Positions 48,876-57,616 of a stretch of DNA of 64,000 nt are shown in pieces. Both the position numbers and the translations under genes were made by a program. Source of the DNA: Mycobacterium barrassiae. GTDB lineage: Bacteria; Actinomycetota; Actinomycetes; Mycobacteriales; Mycobacteriaceae. The notes under the pieces were generated by a model. That model searched no databases, had not been told where the DNA came from, and saw only the letters and a program-made list of their open reading frames with translations. The DNA is taken from assembly GCF_025822765.1 (NCBI RefSeq), contig NZ_JACKUK010000020.1:1-64000 (forward strand). Reading direction: 5' to 3'. Position 1 is the stretch's first letter. Every line of letters begins with the position of its first letter.

Positions 48876-50279
48876 GTGTCCGTAACCGCAACGAAAGCCA
48901 CCGGTGGCTGGCGTGAATTGTTGGGGCCGAAGTACCTCGGAGCCTCGACCGTGTTGGCCGGTGGCGTTGCGTTGTACGCCACCAACGAGTTCCTCACCAT
49001 CAGCCTGCTTCCGAGCACGGTCGCCGAGATCGGCGGCCAGCGCCTCTACGTATGGGTCACCACGGTGTACCTGGTGGCGTCGGTGGTGGCGGCGACCACC
49101 GTGAGCGCTGTGCTGGCACGGGTGGGCCCCCGGTGGGCCTACCTTTCGGGACTCGGCGTGTTCGGACTCGGCAGCTTGTTCTGCGCGCTGGCGCCGACGA
49201 TGGAACTGCTGTTGGTCGGCCGAGTGATACAGGGCGCGGCCGGCGGACTGCTCGCAGGGCTCGGCTACGCGGTCATCAATTCCACGCTGCCACAAACGCT
49301 CTGGACCAAAGCGTCGGCCCTCGTGTCGGCGATGTGGGGCGTCGGTACGCTCCTCGGCCCCGCGGCAGGCGGCTTGTTCGCCCAATACGGTTCGTGGCGT
49401 TGGGCTTTCGGCGTGCTCGTCGTGCTGGCCGCCGCCATCGCCGTGCTGGTGCCGTTCGCCCTGCCCGCGCGCACCGATGCGCCGCCGGTGCGTGACCGGA
49501 TACCGGTGTGGTCGCTGCTGCTGCTCGGTGCGGCGGCGCTGGCGATCAGCATCGCGGGTGTCCCTCGCAATATGCTCTGGACCGTCGCACTGGTTGGGGT
49601 GGGCGCCGGGCTGGTCGCGGTGTTTTTGATCGTCGACCGTCGGGCGAGCGCGGCGGTGCTGCCGCCCACGGCTTTTCGGCCCGGCCCGCTGAAGTGGATC
49701 TACCTCACCCTCGGCATGCTGATGGCCGCGACGATGGTCGACCTGTACGTGCCGTTCTTCGGCCAGCGGCTCGCGCATCTCGCGCCGGTGGCGGCGGGGT
49801 TCCTCGGGGTCGCATTGGCTGTCGGCTGGACGCTGAGCGAGATCGCCAGCGCATCGGTGACCCGGACGAAGGTCGTCGTGCGCATCGTCGCGGTGGCGCC
49901 GCTGGTGATGGCCGCGGGGCTGGCTTTGGCGGCGGCGACTCAGGTCGACGACGCGTCGGGCCTAGTGATCGCGGTCTGGGTGGTCGCGCTGGCGCTCACG
50001 GGGACCGGGGTCGGCATGGCGTGGCCGCATCTGTCGGCGTGGGCGATGGGCTCTGTCGACGACGCCAGCGAGGGCGGCCGTGCGGCGGCAGCCATCAACA
50101 CCGTGCAGCTGATCTTCGGAGTTTTCGGGGCGGGCCTGGCGGGCATCGTGGTCAACGCCACCGACCGCGGGGATGCGACGGCGGCACGGTGGATGTTCGT
50201 GACCTTCGCGGTGCTGGCTGTCGTCGGCCTTGTGGCCTCTACGAGAAGCGGTAGTCGGACAGGTCAATCGACACCATGA
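48876..50279 (+). CDS. MFS drug efflux transporter (Rv1634-like)
   Basis: 467 residues with 12-14 membrane helices and the DHA2-like arrangement. The N-terminal half has ALYATNEFLTISLLPSTVAEI, VGRVIQGAAGGLLAGLGYA and VGTLLGPAAGGLF (motif C-like, typical of drug antiporters). The C-terminal half has GTGVGMAWPHLSAWAM. I prefer GTG 48876 to GTG 48867 because the promoter's -10 covers the latter and transcription should start at 48875-48876, giving a leaderless mRNA. Its 3' end overlaps the convergent gene by 41 bases. A SoxR-like operator suggests induction by redox-cycling compounds. Confidence 0.88.
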   Translation: MSVTATKATGGWRELLGPKYLGASTVLAGGVALYATNEFLTISLLPSTVAEIGGQRLYVWVTTVYLVASVVAATTVSAVLARVGPRWAYLSGLGVFGLGSLFCALAPTMELLLVGRVIQGAAGGLLAGLGYAVINSTLPQTLWTKASALVSAMWGVGTLLGPAAGGLFAQYGSWRWAFGVLVVLAAAIAVLVPFALPARTDAPPVRDRIPVWSLLLLGAAALAISIAGVPRNMLWTVALVGVGAGLVAVFLIVDRRASAAVLPPTAFRPGPLKWIYLTLGMLMAATMVDLYVPFFGQRLAHLAPVAAGFLGVALAVGWTLSEIASASVTRTKVVVRIVAVAPLVMAAGLALAAATQVDDASGLVIAVWVVALALTGTGVGMAWPHLSAWAMGSVDDASEGGRAAAAINTVQLIFGVFGAGLAGIVVNATDRGDATAARWMFVTFAVLAVVGLVASTRSGSRTGQSTP

Positions 50280-50961
50280 GCTGATCCAAAAGCGGGCGGC
50301 CGTCGTCACCACGCCGGTAGGCCCGTCGTTTGGTCGGCATCTTGATGCCGTCGGCGTCCACGAAGTCCGAGATGTACTGAATCGCGGCGAACCCGCCTGC
50401 GACGTCGACGCGGTACTCGTGCCGCGCCAGGAGCAGGTCGGGCCCGAAGTAGAACTCCTGCAGGGTGCTGTGACTGGCAACGCCGGCCGGAAACGTCACC
50501 TGCAGACCGGTCAGTTCTCGACCATCGTCTTCGATCGGATCGAGCGGTCGCAGAGTGAATCCCGGCAGTGTCAACAGGAATGGGCCCGTCAGGTACGTCC
50601 ACATCGCGTAGCCGTTGAAGTAGGCCCGTTGCAAGGGATTCCACGGGGTGTCGAGCTCGTGGCCGGCGAACGACGACCTCGGGTCCGCTTGCTCGGCGAC
50701 CAGGGTGCCGTCGAGCTTCTGGATCGCGACCCGGTCCGGTGCGAAGTCGGTTCTCTGGTCGTCGGCGCCAAACGGGTGCACCGAGGCCCATTCGCGGTGC
50801 AGCGCTGCAGTCATCCTGCGAGGGGTCGGGTCCGGCTGTTGGCCCTTCATCTCGAACAGCAGGCCGCCGCTGACAATCGTGGCCTCGACGCGGGTGAAGC
50901 GCCGCCAGACGGCGAGTCCGCCGTGCGCGTCGAGCACCGCGGTCAGGAGATCGGGCGCCAT
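50239..50961 (-). CDS. Conserved hypothetical protein (DUF-type, LolA-like beta-rich)
   Basis: 240 residues from ATG 50961, soluble with no signal peptide. The sequence is beta-strand-rich (VEATIVSGGLLFEMKG, RVAIQKLDGTLVAEQA, LTGLQVTFPAGVASH, FYFGPDLLLARHEYRVDV). It has a helical N-terminus LLTAVLDAHGGLAVWRRF, a pattern seen in actinobacterial proteins annotated as hypothetical and vaguely like outer-lipid carriers. Function unknown. It overlaps the convergent MFS gene by 41 bases, and its ATG overlaps the neighbourhood of the MTAN stop (50967), indicating an operon with MTAN. Confidence 0.7.
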   Translation of the reverse strand: MAPDLLTAVLDAHGGLAVWRRFTRVEATIVSGGLLFEMKGQQPDPTPRRMTAALHREWASVHPFGADDQRTDFAPDRVAIQKLDGTLVAEQADPRSSFAGHELDTPWNPLQRAYFNGYAMWTYLTGPFLLTLPGFTLRPLDPIEDDGRELTGLQVTFPAGVASHSTLQEFYFGPDLLLARHEYRVDVAGGFAAIQYISDFVDADGIKMPTKRRAYRRGDDGRPLLDQLMVSIDLSDYRFS

Positions 50962-50966
50962 GGACG

Positions 50967-51683
50967 TCACAGTACGGGCAGCAGGTGCCGCAGAATGCGC
51001 GCCGAGGTCGCCGACGCCTGTTCGACGAATTCGGTGAAGTCGAACAGCGCATTGCCGCCTGCGAGGTCGGACAGGGCGCGGATGACGAGCCAGGGGAGAC
51101 CGAACGCCTCGCACACCTGCGCGACCGAGCCGCCCTCCATTTCGATCGCCTGGCCACCGAGTTCGGCGAGCAGCCGTCGCCGGGTGCTGTCGCAGTTCAG
51201 GTACTGGTCCCCGGTAAGGACTGTGCCGTAGACGATTTGGCCGGGGATCGACAGCTCGGCGAGTCGTTCCTTCACTCTGGCGAGCAGCTCGGGATCAACG
51301 GGGTAGCCGAGCCGGTCGGACGGGTTGATGATCGGCGCGTGGCCCGGCTGATAGGTCCGGACCTGTTGGTTCTCGAGCACACCGGCGTCGTGCTGGACGA
51401 TCTGGTCCGCCACGACGACGTCGCCGATCGACAGCGCGGGATCGAGGCCACCCGCGACGCCGGAGAAAACGATTGTGCGACAACCGAACCGATCGGCCAG
51501 CACCGTGGTGACGATCGCGGCGTTGACCTTGCCCATGCCCGACCCGGCGAGCACGACCTCGTGACCGTCGAGAACCCCGGTGACGAATCGCGTGTGGGCC
51601 ACCGCTTCGGAGTGAGTCTCGGTCAGGGCACTCTGGAGGGCGGCAAGCTCCTGCGGGATCGCGCAGATGAGTCCGATGGTCAC
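50967..51683 (-). CDS. mtnN: 5'-methylthioadenosine/S-adenosylhomocysteine nucleosidase
   Basis: 238 residues from GTG 51683 ([16 protein letters not shown]). It splits methylthioadenosine and S-adenosylhomocysteine into adenine and the thioribose. Family motifs are [47 protein letters not shown], the ribose-binding [13 protein letters not shown] and the catalytic Asp in [11 protein letters not shown]. The frame is open further upstream to 51806, but that part crosses the tRNA-Cys gene on the other strand and is not coding. It is separate from the Rv0091-type gene of M. tuberculosis in its position. Confidence 0.88.
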   Translation of the reverse strand: MTIGLICAIPQELAALQSALTETHSEAVAHTRFVTGVLDGHEVVLAGSGMGKVNAAIVTTVLADRFGCRTIVFSGVAGGLDPALSIGDVVVADQIVQHDAGVLENQQVRTYQPGHAPIINPSDRLGYPVDPELLARVKERLAELSIPGQIVYGTVLTGDQYLNCDSTRRRLLAELGGQAIEMEGGSVAQVCEAFGLPWLVIRALSDLAGGNALFDFTEFVEQASATSARILRHLLPVL

Positions 51684-51780
51684 AGTGCATTGTGACCCAA
51701 GGCCGCGCGCCGTGCGGTTCGCGTCACGACGATCCGAACTGTGGGCCGGGGGATCGCATGGTGGCAGGGTCGGTTCTGCT

Positions 51781-51854
51781 GCGGGTGTGGCCGAGTGGCT
51801 AGGCACCGGCCTGCAAAGCCGTTTACGCGGGTTCGAATCCCGCCACTCGCTCCA
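51781..51854 (+). tRNA. tRNA-Cys (GCA), CCA encoded
   Basis: Acceptor stem GCGGGTG/CACTCGC with one G-U pair. The D arm is GGCCGAGTGGCTAGGCACC, the anticodon loop CTGCAAA gives GCA, and the T arm is GCGGG-TTCGAAT-CCCGC. Discriminator T at 51851 is followed by encoded CCA. The tRNA is 71 bases without CCA, typical for cysteine. Confidence 0.97.
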
Positions 51855-52000
51855 GCATCAGCGCGTCGAGCGCTCCCGGACCACGTGCTCCAGCGTCTTG
51901 ACCAGTCGTTTCTCCGCGACCGGGAGCATCCGCCCGGCCCTGGGCTCGACCACAACACGCAGACCGTCACCCCGCGGGAGCCGGTGCCTAGTATTTCTGG

Positions 52001-52432
52001 ATGGCCAAACTGGAGTTGACTCGCGAGTTGTCGCTGAGCCCCGACGAGGCGTGGCAGCACGCGTCGAACCTGTCTGACCTCGGGGACTGGCTCCAGATGC
52101 ATGAGGGCTGGCGGGGCGACGTGCCGTCGGAACTGGCGGTGGGCACGACGATCGTCGGTGTCGCAGGTGCGAAAGGGATGCGTAATCGCGTCAAGTGGAC
52201 CGTCCGCGAGTTCGACCCACCGAAGCTGCTCGCGATCACCGGCGACGGCGTCGGCGGCACCAAGTACGCGTTGAAGATGACGGTCGCGCCGACCGAATCG
52301 GGCTGCGCGTTCACCGTCAAGATCGACCTCGGGGGCAGGCCGTTGTTCGGGCCGATCGGGGCGGTGGCCGCACGTGCCGTGAAGGGCGACATCGAGCGCT
52401 CGATCGAACGCTTCGAGTCGCTGTACAGCTGA
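52001..52432 (+). CDS. SRPBCC-family protein (Rv0910-like)
   Basis: 143 residues forming the START/Bet v1-like fold: MAKLELTRELSLSPDEAWQHASNL, then GMRNRVKWTVREFDPPKLL and ITGDGVGGTKYALKM, ending in a long helix DIERSIERFESLY. It closely resembles Rv0910, reported as the toxin of the Rv0909-Rv0910 pair. No antitoxin-like gene lies next to it here, so a solitary ligand-binding role is as likely. The start ATG is 147 bases after tRNA-Cys. Confidence 0.78.
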   Translation: MAKLELTRELSLSPDEAWQHASNLSDLGDWLQMHEGWRGDVPSELAVGTTIVGVAGAKGMRNRVKWTVREFDPPKLLAITGDGVGGTKYALKMTVAPTESGCAFTVKIDLGGRPLFGPIGAVAARAVKGDIERSIERFESLYS

Positions 52433-52646
52433 GCTCCGCGCCTCGGCCGTGTCTTTACGATCTTCGCGGTATTGACGCAGACGAAAATGATATACGCCCA
52501 ATTCGTCTGCGGCAGAAGCACGTTCAATGCCTGACCAGTATTGTTTGCTGAAGCTCACACGGCTGTGGCGCGGAATATTTGTTGCGCGACGGGGTTAAGA
52601 TTATGTCGGGTCGGAACTGAAATTGATGCGGTAGTTGAGGTTGATC

Positions 52647-52937
52647 GTGAAGATGAAGAAGATCGCCGCCGGTGCGGCGTTTATCGGAACGTTGGGTTTC
52701 ACGGCAGTCGGGTTGAGCGCGGGGCTCGCCAACGCTGAAGAGGCGCTACCGAATTCACCCGCGGTGACGTTGAAGCTCAACAAGCCCAAGCCCCACTGGG
52801 ATGACTGGCGCGGCCCCGACCATTGGCGTGGCGCTCGCTGGGATGCTCCGCCTCCGCCTCCCTACTATTACGGCCCTGGCCCCTGTCCATGGGTGCCGCC
52901 GGCCGTATCCGGTTGGGTGCCACCAGCGGTCTGCTAG
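52647..52937 (+). CDS. Small exported Pro/Trp/Tyr-rich protein
   Basis: 96 residues from GTG 52647, with TTGAGG six bases upstream; ATG 52653 is an alternative. The signal peptide (KKIAAGAAFIGTLGFTAVGLS core) is cleaved after LANA. The mature part, about 65 residues, is dominated by Trp, Pro and Tyr (PHWDDWRGPDHWRGARWD, PPPPPYYYGPGPCPW) and ends WVPPAVC, leaving two cysteines. Function unknown; possibly cell-wall-interacting. Upstream sequence from 52480 is AT-rich and probably holds the promoter. Confidence 0.65.
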   Translation: MKMKKIAAGAAFIGTLGFTAVGLSAGLANAEEALPNSPAVTLKLNKPKPHWDDWRGPDHWRGARWDAPPPPPYYYGPGPCPWVPPAVSGWVPPAVC

Positions 52938-53052
52938 GCCTGCAGCGCGAATAGTCGATCTGGCGTTAGGCATTACGGCGACTGCACGCTTGTTTGCGCC
53001 CGTTCTCGGGCTTGGATTCAGGCGATGCGTACAACAAGCGTGCAGTCGGCGC

Positions 53053-53694
53053 TCAGCCCAGCAGTCCGGCGGCGAATCGCAGATCTGACACCAGCGCCTC
53101 GAAGGCCTTTTCCCGGTCTTCGGGTCGGCCGCGCAACACCGACGACGGGTGCGCGCTGACCACGACGGTCGGATCGGCCCCGAGTTCGTCGGAGTCGGGC
53201 AGGTGTAATGCCTCGCCACGATGGGCCGTGAGGCGAAAAGCGCTTCCCATCAACGACTGTGCGGCCGTCGCTCCCAGCAGCATCAGCACGTCGGGTCGCA
53301 CCGCGTCCAACTCGGCCAGCAGCCAGGGGCGGCACGACACCACTTCGGTCCGGCTCGGAGTCTTGTGGATGCGGCGCTTTCCACGCTCCGGCAGCGTGAA
53401 TTTGAAGTGTTTGACCGCGTTGGTGACGTACAGCCGGTCCCGGTCCACGCCCGCGGCCACTAGCGCCTTGTCCAGCAGCCTGCCTGCGGGCCCGACGAAC
53501 GGCGCGCCCGCCTTGTCCTCCTGATCACCGGGCTGTTCGCCGACCAGCATGAGGTCGGCCGTTGCCGGGCCGGCGCCGAAGACCGTCTGGGTGGCGTCGA
53601 GGTACAGGTCGCAGCCTTTGCAGCTGTTCGCGGCATCGGCCAGCTCAGTCAGGTCGCGACTGTCCGGAACGAAGTCGTCTGCCGTCGCTGCCAT
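53053..53694 (-). CDS. udgX: UdgX-type uracil-DNA glycosylase
   Basis: 213 residues. The family 4-like fold has motif A GEQPGDQED (residues 52-60), cysteines 25, 28 and 121 consistent with a 4Fe-4S cluster, and the C-terminal HPSSVLR motif. The decisive feature is the extra loop KRRIH with His110, equivalent to His109 of M. smegmatis UdgX, which forms a covalent bond to the abasic sugar after uracil removal. UdgX therefore traps itself on uracil-containing DNA, and RecA is needed to resolve the complex. It is a neighbour of repair genes in this window but absent from the equivalent M. tuberculosis locus. Confidence 0.93.
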   Translation of the reverse strand: MAATADDFVPDSRDLTELADAANSCKGCDLYLDATQTVFGAGPATADLMLVGEQPGDQEDKAGAPFVGPAGRLLDKALVAAGVDRDRLYVTNAVKHFKFTLPERGKRRIHKTPSRTEVVSCRPWLLAELDAVRPDVLMLLGATAAQSLMGSAFRLTAHRGEALHLPDSDELGADPTVVVSAHPSSVLRGRPEDREKAFEALVSDLRFAAGLLG

Positions 53695-53800
53695 GGCACG
53701 CGGATACCCGGCAATTGATACCGATACTCAAGACGATCTGTAATGTTTTCCGGACTTCACGCCATTGATCGTCTTACTCGCCGACCATAGCGTCGAAGTC

Positions 53801-54550
53801 ATGAAAACAGTTCTCATCACGGGTTGCTCCTCAGGCTATGGGCTCGAAACCGCGCGCCACTTCCATGCGAACGGCTGGAACGTGATCGCGACGATGCGCA
53901 CACCGCGCGAGGGTCTGCTGCCCGCATCCGACCGAACCCGGGTGTTGCCGCTCGACGTGACCAAGCCCGACAGCATCGCCGCGGCTATCGAGGCGAGCGG
54001 CCCGATCGACGTGCTCGTGAACAACGCCGGAATCGGAGTCGTCGGCGCGTTCGAACCCATGCCGATGGCCACGATCCGGGAAGTGTTCGAAACCAACACC
54101 TTTGGGGTGATGGCGATGACGCAGGCCGTCGTGCCCCAGATGCGTGAACGCGGGTCCGGCGTGGTGGTCAACGTGACATCGAGTGTGACGTTGACGGCGA
54201 TGCCGCTGGCCGCTGTCTACACGGCCAGCAAGATGGCGATCGAAGGGTTCACCGCGTCGCTGGCGCTCGAACTCGCCGCGCTCAACGTCACCGTCAAGCT
54301 CGTCGAGCCGGGTTACGGCCCGTCGACAAGCTTCACCAGCAACGGCGCATCCCGGATGGACGGGCTGGTGTCCGAGCCGTATCAGGCCTTCGCGGCCCGG
54401 ATCTTCGAGTCATTCGGGCAGGCCAGTCTCTTCACCACCGAATCCGACGTGGCCGAGACCGTCTACCGCGCCGCGACCGACACGTCGGGCCAACTTCGGT
54501 TTCCGGCCGGGGCCGACGCGGTGGAGCTGGCGGACGCCGGGGTCCGTTAG
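53801..54550 (+). CDS. Short-chain dehydrogenase/reductase
   Basis: 249 residues from ATG 53801. It is a classical SDR: coenzyme motif TGCSSGYG, structural motif NNAG at about residue 78, catalytic Ser in VNVTSSVT, and the YTASK active site. The Arg in TMRTP after the second strand favours NADP(H). The substrate is unknown; the nearest resemblance is to SDRs annotated as 3-oxoacyl-ACP reductases or retinol-dehydrogenase-like. An AraC regulator follows after 39 bases and may control it. Confidence 0.88.
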   Translation: MKTVLITGCSSGYGLETARHFHANGWNVIATMRTPREGLLPASDRTRVLPLDVTKPDSIAAAIEASGPIDVLVNNAGIGVVGAFEPMPMATIREVFETNTFGVMAMTQAVVPQMRERGSGVVVNVTSSVTLTAMPLAAVYTASKMAIEGFTASLALELAALNVTVKLVEPGYGPSTSFTSNGASRMDGLVSEPYQAFAARIFESFGQASLFTTESDVAETVYRAATDTSGQLRFPAGADAVELADAGVR

Positions 54551-54589
54551 GGACCGGCGTCGGCACGGCGAAGGCGATATCTTGTCGGC

Positions 54590-55549
54590 ATGCCCGTCCG
54601 GGACGTCTCGCCGACGGATATCGCACCAGCCGCCGATCCGCTCGAAGCGATCATTCCGTTGTTGCGCCCCCAGGTTGTGCTGTCGAAAGTGGTGAGCGGC
54701 GCCGGAGACTGGAGCGTCCGCAAGCCGCGATATGCCGATCCGTCCTTCTGTCTGATGATCGAGGGAAGCTGCTGGCTCCATCCAGACGGAATCGACCCGC
54801 TGGAGCTTCATCAAGGCGACTTCCTGCTGCTGCCCGCGACGCCGAGCTTCGTGATGGCCAGTGAGCCCACCATCGAGCCCGTCGACGTCGAGCTCTATCC
54901 CACGGGTGATGCGCACTACGGCTCACCCGATGGCCCATCGCCGATGCGCATGCTCGGTGGATACTTCCGCTTCGACCGTGCCAACGCCGCGCTGCTCGTA
55001 AAGCTGTTGCCGCCAACGGTTCTCGTTCGTCGCGGAGAACCCGGCTCTGCCCGCCTGAGTCGGATCGTCGACCTCATCACCGAGGAGGCCGTAGCGCAAC
55101 ATCCGTGCCGCGACGTGATTCTCGAGCGGCTCGTCGAGGTGCTGCTGATCGAGTCCTGCCGGTTCCGCACAGAACGTCCTGCGGCAGGGGAGCACGGCCT
55201 CATCGCGGGCCTGTCAGATCCCGGCCTGGCCGGCGCGCTGCGCGAGATCCACGCCGACGTGGCACAACCCTGGACGGTCGAGAAGTTGGCAAGGGCCGCG
55301 AACATGTCGCGCGCCGTATTCGCAGAACGGTTCACCCGCATCATCGGCATGCCGCCGATGCAGTACGTGTTGGAGTGGCGGGTGGCACTGGCCAAGGACA
55401 TGCTGCGCGACGAACGGCCGTCGCTCGCAGAGGTCGCCGACCGAGTTGGCTATCAGTCCGCAAGCGCATTCACGACCGCGTTCACCCGAGTGAACGGCTG
55501 CTCCCCGCGGGAGTATGCGCGCAGTGCTGCCGTACGCCAGAACAATTGA
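54590..55549 (+). CDS. AraC-family transcriptional regulator with N-terminal cupin
   Basis: 319 residues. The N-terminal half is a Cupin_6-type sensor domain (DPLEAIIPLLRPQVV, then FCLMIEGSCWL and LHQGDFLLLPATPSFVMAS). The C-terminal ~100 residues are a double helix-turn-helix (WTVEKLARAANMSRAVFAERF, IGMPPMQYVLEWRVALA, LAEVADRVGYQSASAFTTAF). This architecture is typical of regulators of a neighbouring oxidoreductase, here the SDR just upstream on the same strand. The ligand is not predictable. Confidence 0.88.
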   Translation: MPVRDVSPTDIAPAADPLEAIIPLLRPQVVLSKVVSGAGDWSVRKPRYADPSFCLMIEGSCWLHPDGIDPLELHQGDFLLLPATPSFVMASEPTIEPVDVELYPTGDAHYGSPDGPSPMRMLGGYFRFDRANAALLVKLLPPTVLVRRGEPGSARLSRIVDLITEEAVAQHPCRDVILERLVEVLLIESCRFRTERPAAGEHGLIAGLSDPGLAGALREIHADVAQPWTVEKLARAANMSRAVFAERFTRIIGMPPMQYVLEWRVALAKDMLRDERPSLAEVADRVGYQSASAFTTAFTRVNGCSPREYARSAAVRQNN

Positions 55550-55768
55550 CGTGACCGCTCATTCGATTCCGTTCTCCGGCAGCATTTCTGCCGTTCGCAC
55601 ACGTTATGTAGGACTGGTCACGTCGGGCGTGACGAGGTGATGTTGCCAGCGCAACCCTGTGCGAATGAGCAGGCGAATGGTATCCAGGTGTGGTGATTCG
55701 CACCCATGTTCCCGTGAGGACGGGTTACTGTCTCGGGTGGCGATCCAACTGACACTGGGAGGACTTGG

Positions 55769-56215
55769 ATGAGCGGCTACACGACCATCGTTGTCGGCAC
55801 GGACGGATCGGATTCGTCGCTGCGCGCGGTGGAGAGGGCCGGCCAGATCGCCGCCGGGTCAGACGCCAGGGTTGTCGTGGCGACGGCGTACTTCCCTCAG
55901 AGCGAGGATCAGCGGGCCGCCGACGTGCTCAAGGACGAGGGCTACAAGATGTCGGGCAACGCCCCCATCTACGCAATCCTGCGTGAGGCCCGCGATCGCG
56001 CGGTACAGGCGGGAGCGAAGAACGTCGAGGAGAAGGCGGTCGTCGGTGCCCCCGTCGATGCGCTCGTTGACCTCGCGGATGAAGTGAAGGCGGATCTGCT
56101 CGTCGTCGGCAATGTGGGCCTGTCCACCATCGCGGGCCGGCTGTTGGGATCGGTGCCCGCGAACGTCGCGCGCCGGTCTAAGACCGACGTACTGATCGTG
56201 CACACCACACCGTAA
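55769..56215 (+). CDS. Universal stress protein, cAMP-binding type (Rv1636-like)
   Basis: 148 residues, one UspA domain. TIVVGTDGSDSSLRAV opens the fold, and GNVGLSTIAGRLLGSVPANVARRSKTDVLIV contains the G-2x-G-9x-G-S nucleotide-binding motif. The sequence is close to Rv1636 and its M. smegmatis homologue, abundant proteins that bind cAMP with higher affinity than ATP and may buffer it. GGGAGGA precedes the ATG. Its 3' end overlaps the convergent Lnt-like gene by 38 bases. Confidence 0.93.
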   Translation: MSGYTTIVVGTDGSDSSLRAVERAGQIAAGSDARVVVATAYFPQSEDQRAADVLKDEGYKMSGNAPIYAILREARDRAVQAGAKNVEEKAVVGAPVDALVDLADEVKADLLVVGNVGLSTIAGRLLGSVPANVARRSKTDVLIVHTTP

Positions 56216-57449
56216 AGACCAGCGCCGCAAACACAATCGGCCAATCGCCGAGTTTGTCGTAGAGGGTCGAGCGCGATCCGAGCGGAACGTCGACCACCAA
56301 CACGCCGCGATCACTTGCGGGCAGCCAGCCCAGCTTGCGGCCGCGTGCGTCGAACGCCGAACTGACACCGGACAACCCGGCATGCACCGCCGGATGGCCC
56401 ACCTCGACGGCGTGGACAGCGACCATGCTCGCCAGTTGCGGCTGCGCCCAGCTGCCTTGATAACTCGACGTCGAACTTTGGTACGCCAGCAACTCCGCAC
56501 CCAGCCGCACCGCCCGTCGCGGCAGGTCCGAGAACGTCGTCTCGAAGCTGATCAGTGGGCCGACGGCCAGTGATCCGGTGTGTAGTACCACTGGCCCGGT
56601 CCCGCGCCGACGGTCCTCGCCTGCGGCCTTCGTATGACGGGTCGCCCACCCGAGCAGCGGCCGCAGCGGGACGTATTCACCGAACGGCACCAGCCGGGTC
56701 TTGGCGTACGAGCCCCGCACCCCGTCCGGCCCGATGAGCACCGAGGACTTGTAGATTCCGCCCTCCGGCGCGCGCGCATCGACGTTGACCAGCAGATCCG
56801 CGCCGATTCGTCGGCGAAGGTCGACCACGCGGCGCAGCGTTTCCGGATCACTCTCGAGGTCGACGCCGACGCTGCTCTCGCCCCAGACCACGAGGTCGAG
56901 CCGCTGGCCCGCCAAACCTTCGGTGAGCGCCTCGCTTGCCGCCTGCCGCGCCGTCGACTCCGCGATGTCGCCGGGCTGGACCAGCGCGATCCGCGCCGTG
57001 GCTCCCTCGTCGGGTGCCGGTCCCGCCCAGAACCACACCGGGCCGACGACCGCGAGGACGGCGGGCAGCGCGACCGCGCGCCAGGAGCGCAGCAGGATCG
57101 CCCCGACGACCGCAGTGTTGACGGTGACCAGCAGGAAGCTGACGAGCCACACGCCGCCCACCGACGCGGGGGCGAGTGTGGCCGGCTGATTCCACTGCGA
57201 GGCGCCGAGCGGTGCCCACGGTCCGCCGAGGCGGTGCCACGAACGGACGGCCTCGGCGAGTACCCAGGCGGAGGGGAGTACCGCCACCGCGGTGAGCAGC
57301 TGTCGCATCGTGACGTCGCCGGAAAGCAGTCGATGCGCGGCCCAGCCCCACGGAAACCAGAGCACGCCGATCGCGGCTGCAAAGACAACCAGGAGAGGGC
57401 CGGCGCTCGGCCCCAGCCAGTATTGGTTCGCCAGTACGAATCCGGCCAT
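56178..57449 (-). CDS. lnt: Apolipoprotein N-acyltransferase homologue with Cys-to-Ser change (start probably further upstream)
   Basis: 423 residues from the first canonical ATG. Several membrane helices are followed by a nitrilase-like domain: VVWGESSVGVDLESD (catalytic-type Glu), YAKTRLVPFGEYVPLRPL (Lys) and GPLISFETTFSD, where Ser stands in place of the nucleophilic Cys usually found as CYE/CFE. The coding pattern continues upstream for about 55 residues (AGALLALAFPAPSWWW, then LAWIGLAPLLLLVRAAP), the normal first helices of Lnt, but no ATG, GTG or TTG opens it. A CTG at 57620 overlaps the fba stop (CTGA), and an ATT lies at 57611. Activity is uncertain. Confidence 0.8.
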   Translation of the reverse strand: MAGFVLANQYWLGPSAGPLLVVFAAAIGVLWFPWGWAAHRLLSGDVTMRQLLTAVAVLPSAWVLAEAVRSWHRLGGPWAPLGASQWNQPATLAPASVGGVWLVSFLLVTVNTAVVGAILLRSWRAVALPAVLAVVGPVWFWAGPAPDEGATARIALVQPGDIAESTARQAASEALTEGLAGQRLDLVVWGESSVGVDLESDPETLRRVVDLRRRIGADLLVNVDARAPEGGIYKSSVLIGPDGVRGSYAKTRLVPFGEYVPLRPLLGWATRHTKAAGEDRRRGTGPVVLHTGSLAVGPLISFETTFSDLPRRAVRLGAELLAYQSSTSSYQGSWAQPQLASMVAVHAVEVGHPAVHAGLSGVSSAFDARGRKLGWLPASDRGVLVVDVPLGSRSTLYDKLGDWPIVFAALVFTVWCARSVRRS

Positions 57450-57616
57450 ACCGCACCAGGCCCGTCCACCACCCTGTGCGGCGGTGGGTGCCGCCCGGAC
57501 GAGGAGCAGCAGGGGCGCCAGCCCGATCCATGCCAGCCACCACCACGACGGCGCGGGGAAGGCCAGCGCAAGCAGGGCACCGGCGATCGGTGCCGCCGTG
57601 TAGCCCCGAATCGATG

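Noticed and set aside
52001-52432. SRPBCC protein as part of a toxin-antitoxin pair
   Set aside because: It resembles Rv0910, but no antitoxin-like gene is adjacent on either side.
52579-52606. TTGTTG followed by TTATGT as a promoter for the small exported protein
   Set aside because: Both hexamers are poor and several alternative -10 elements overlap, so no specific promoter is claimed.
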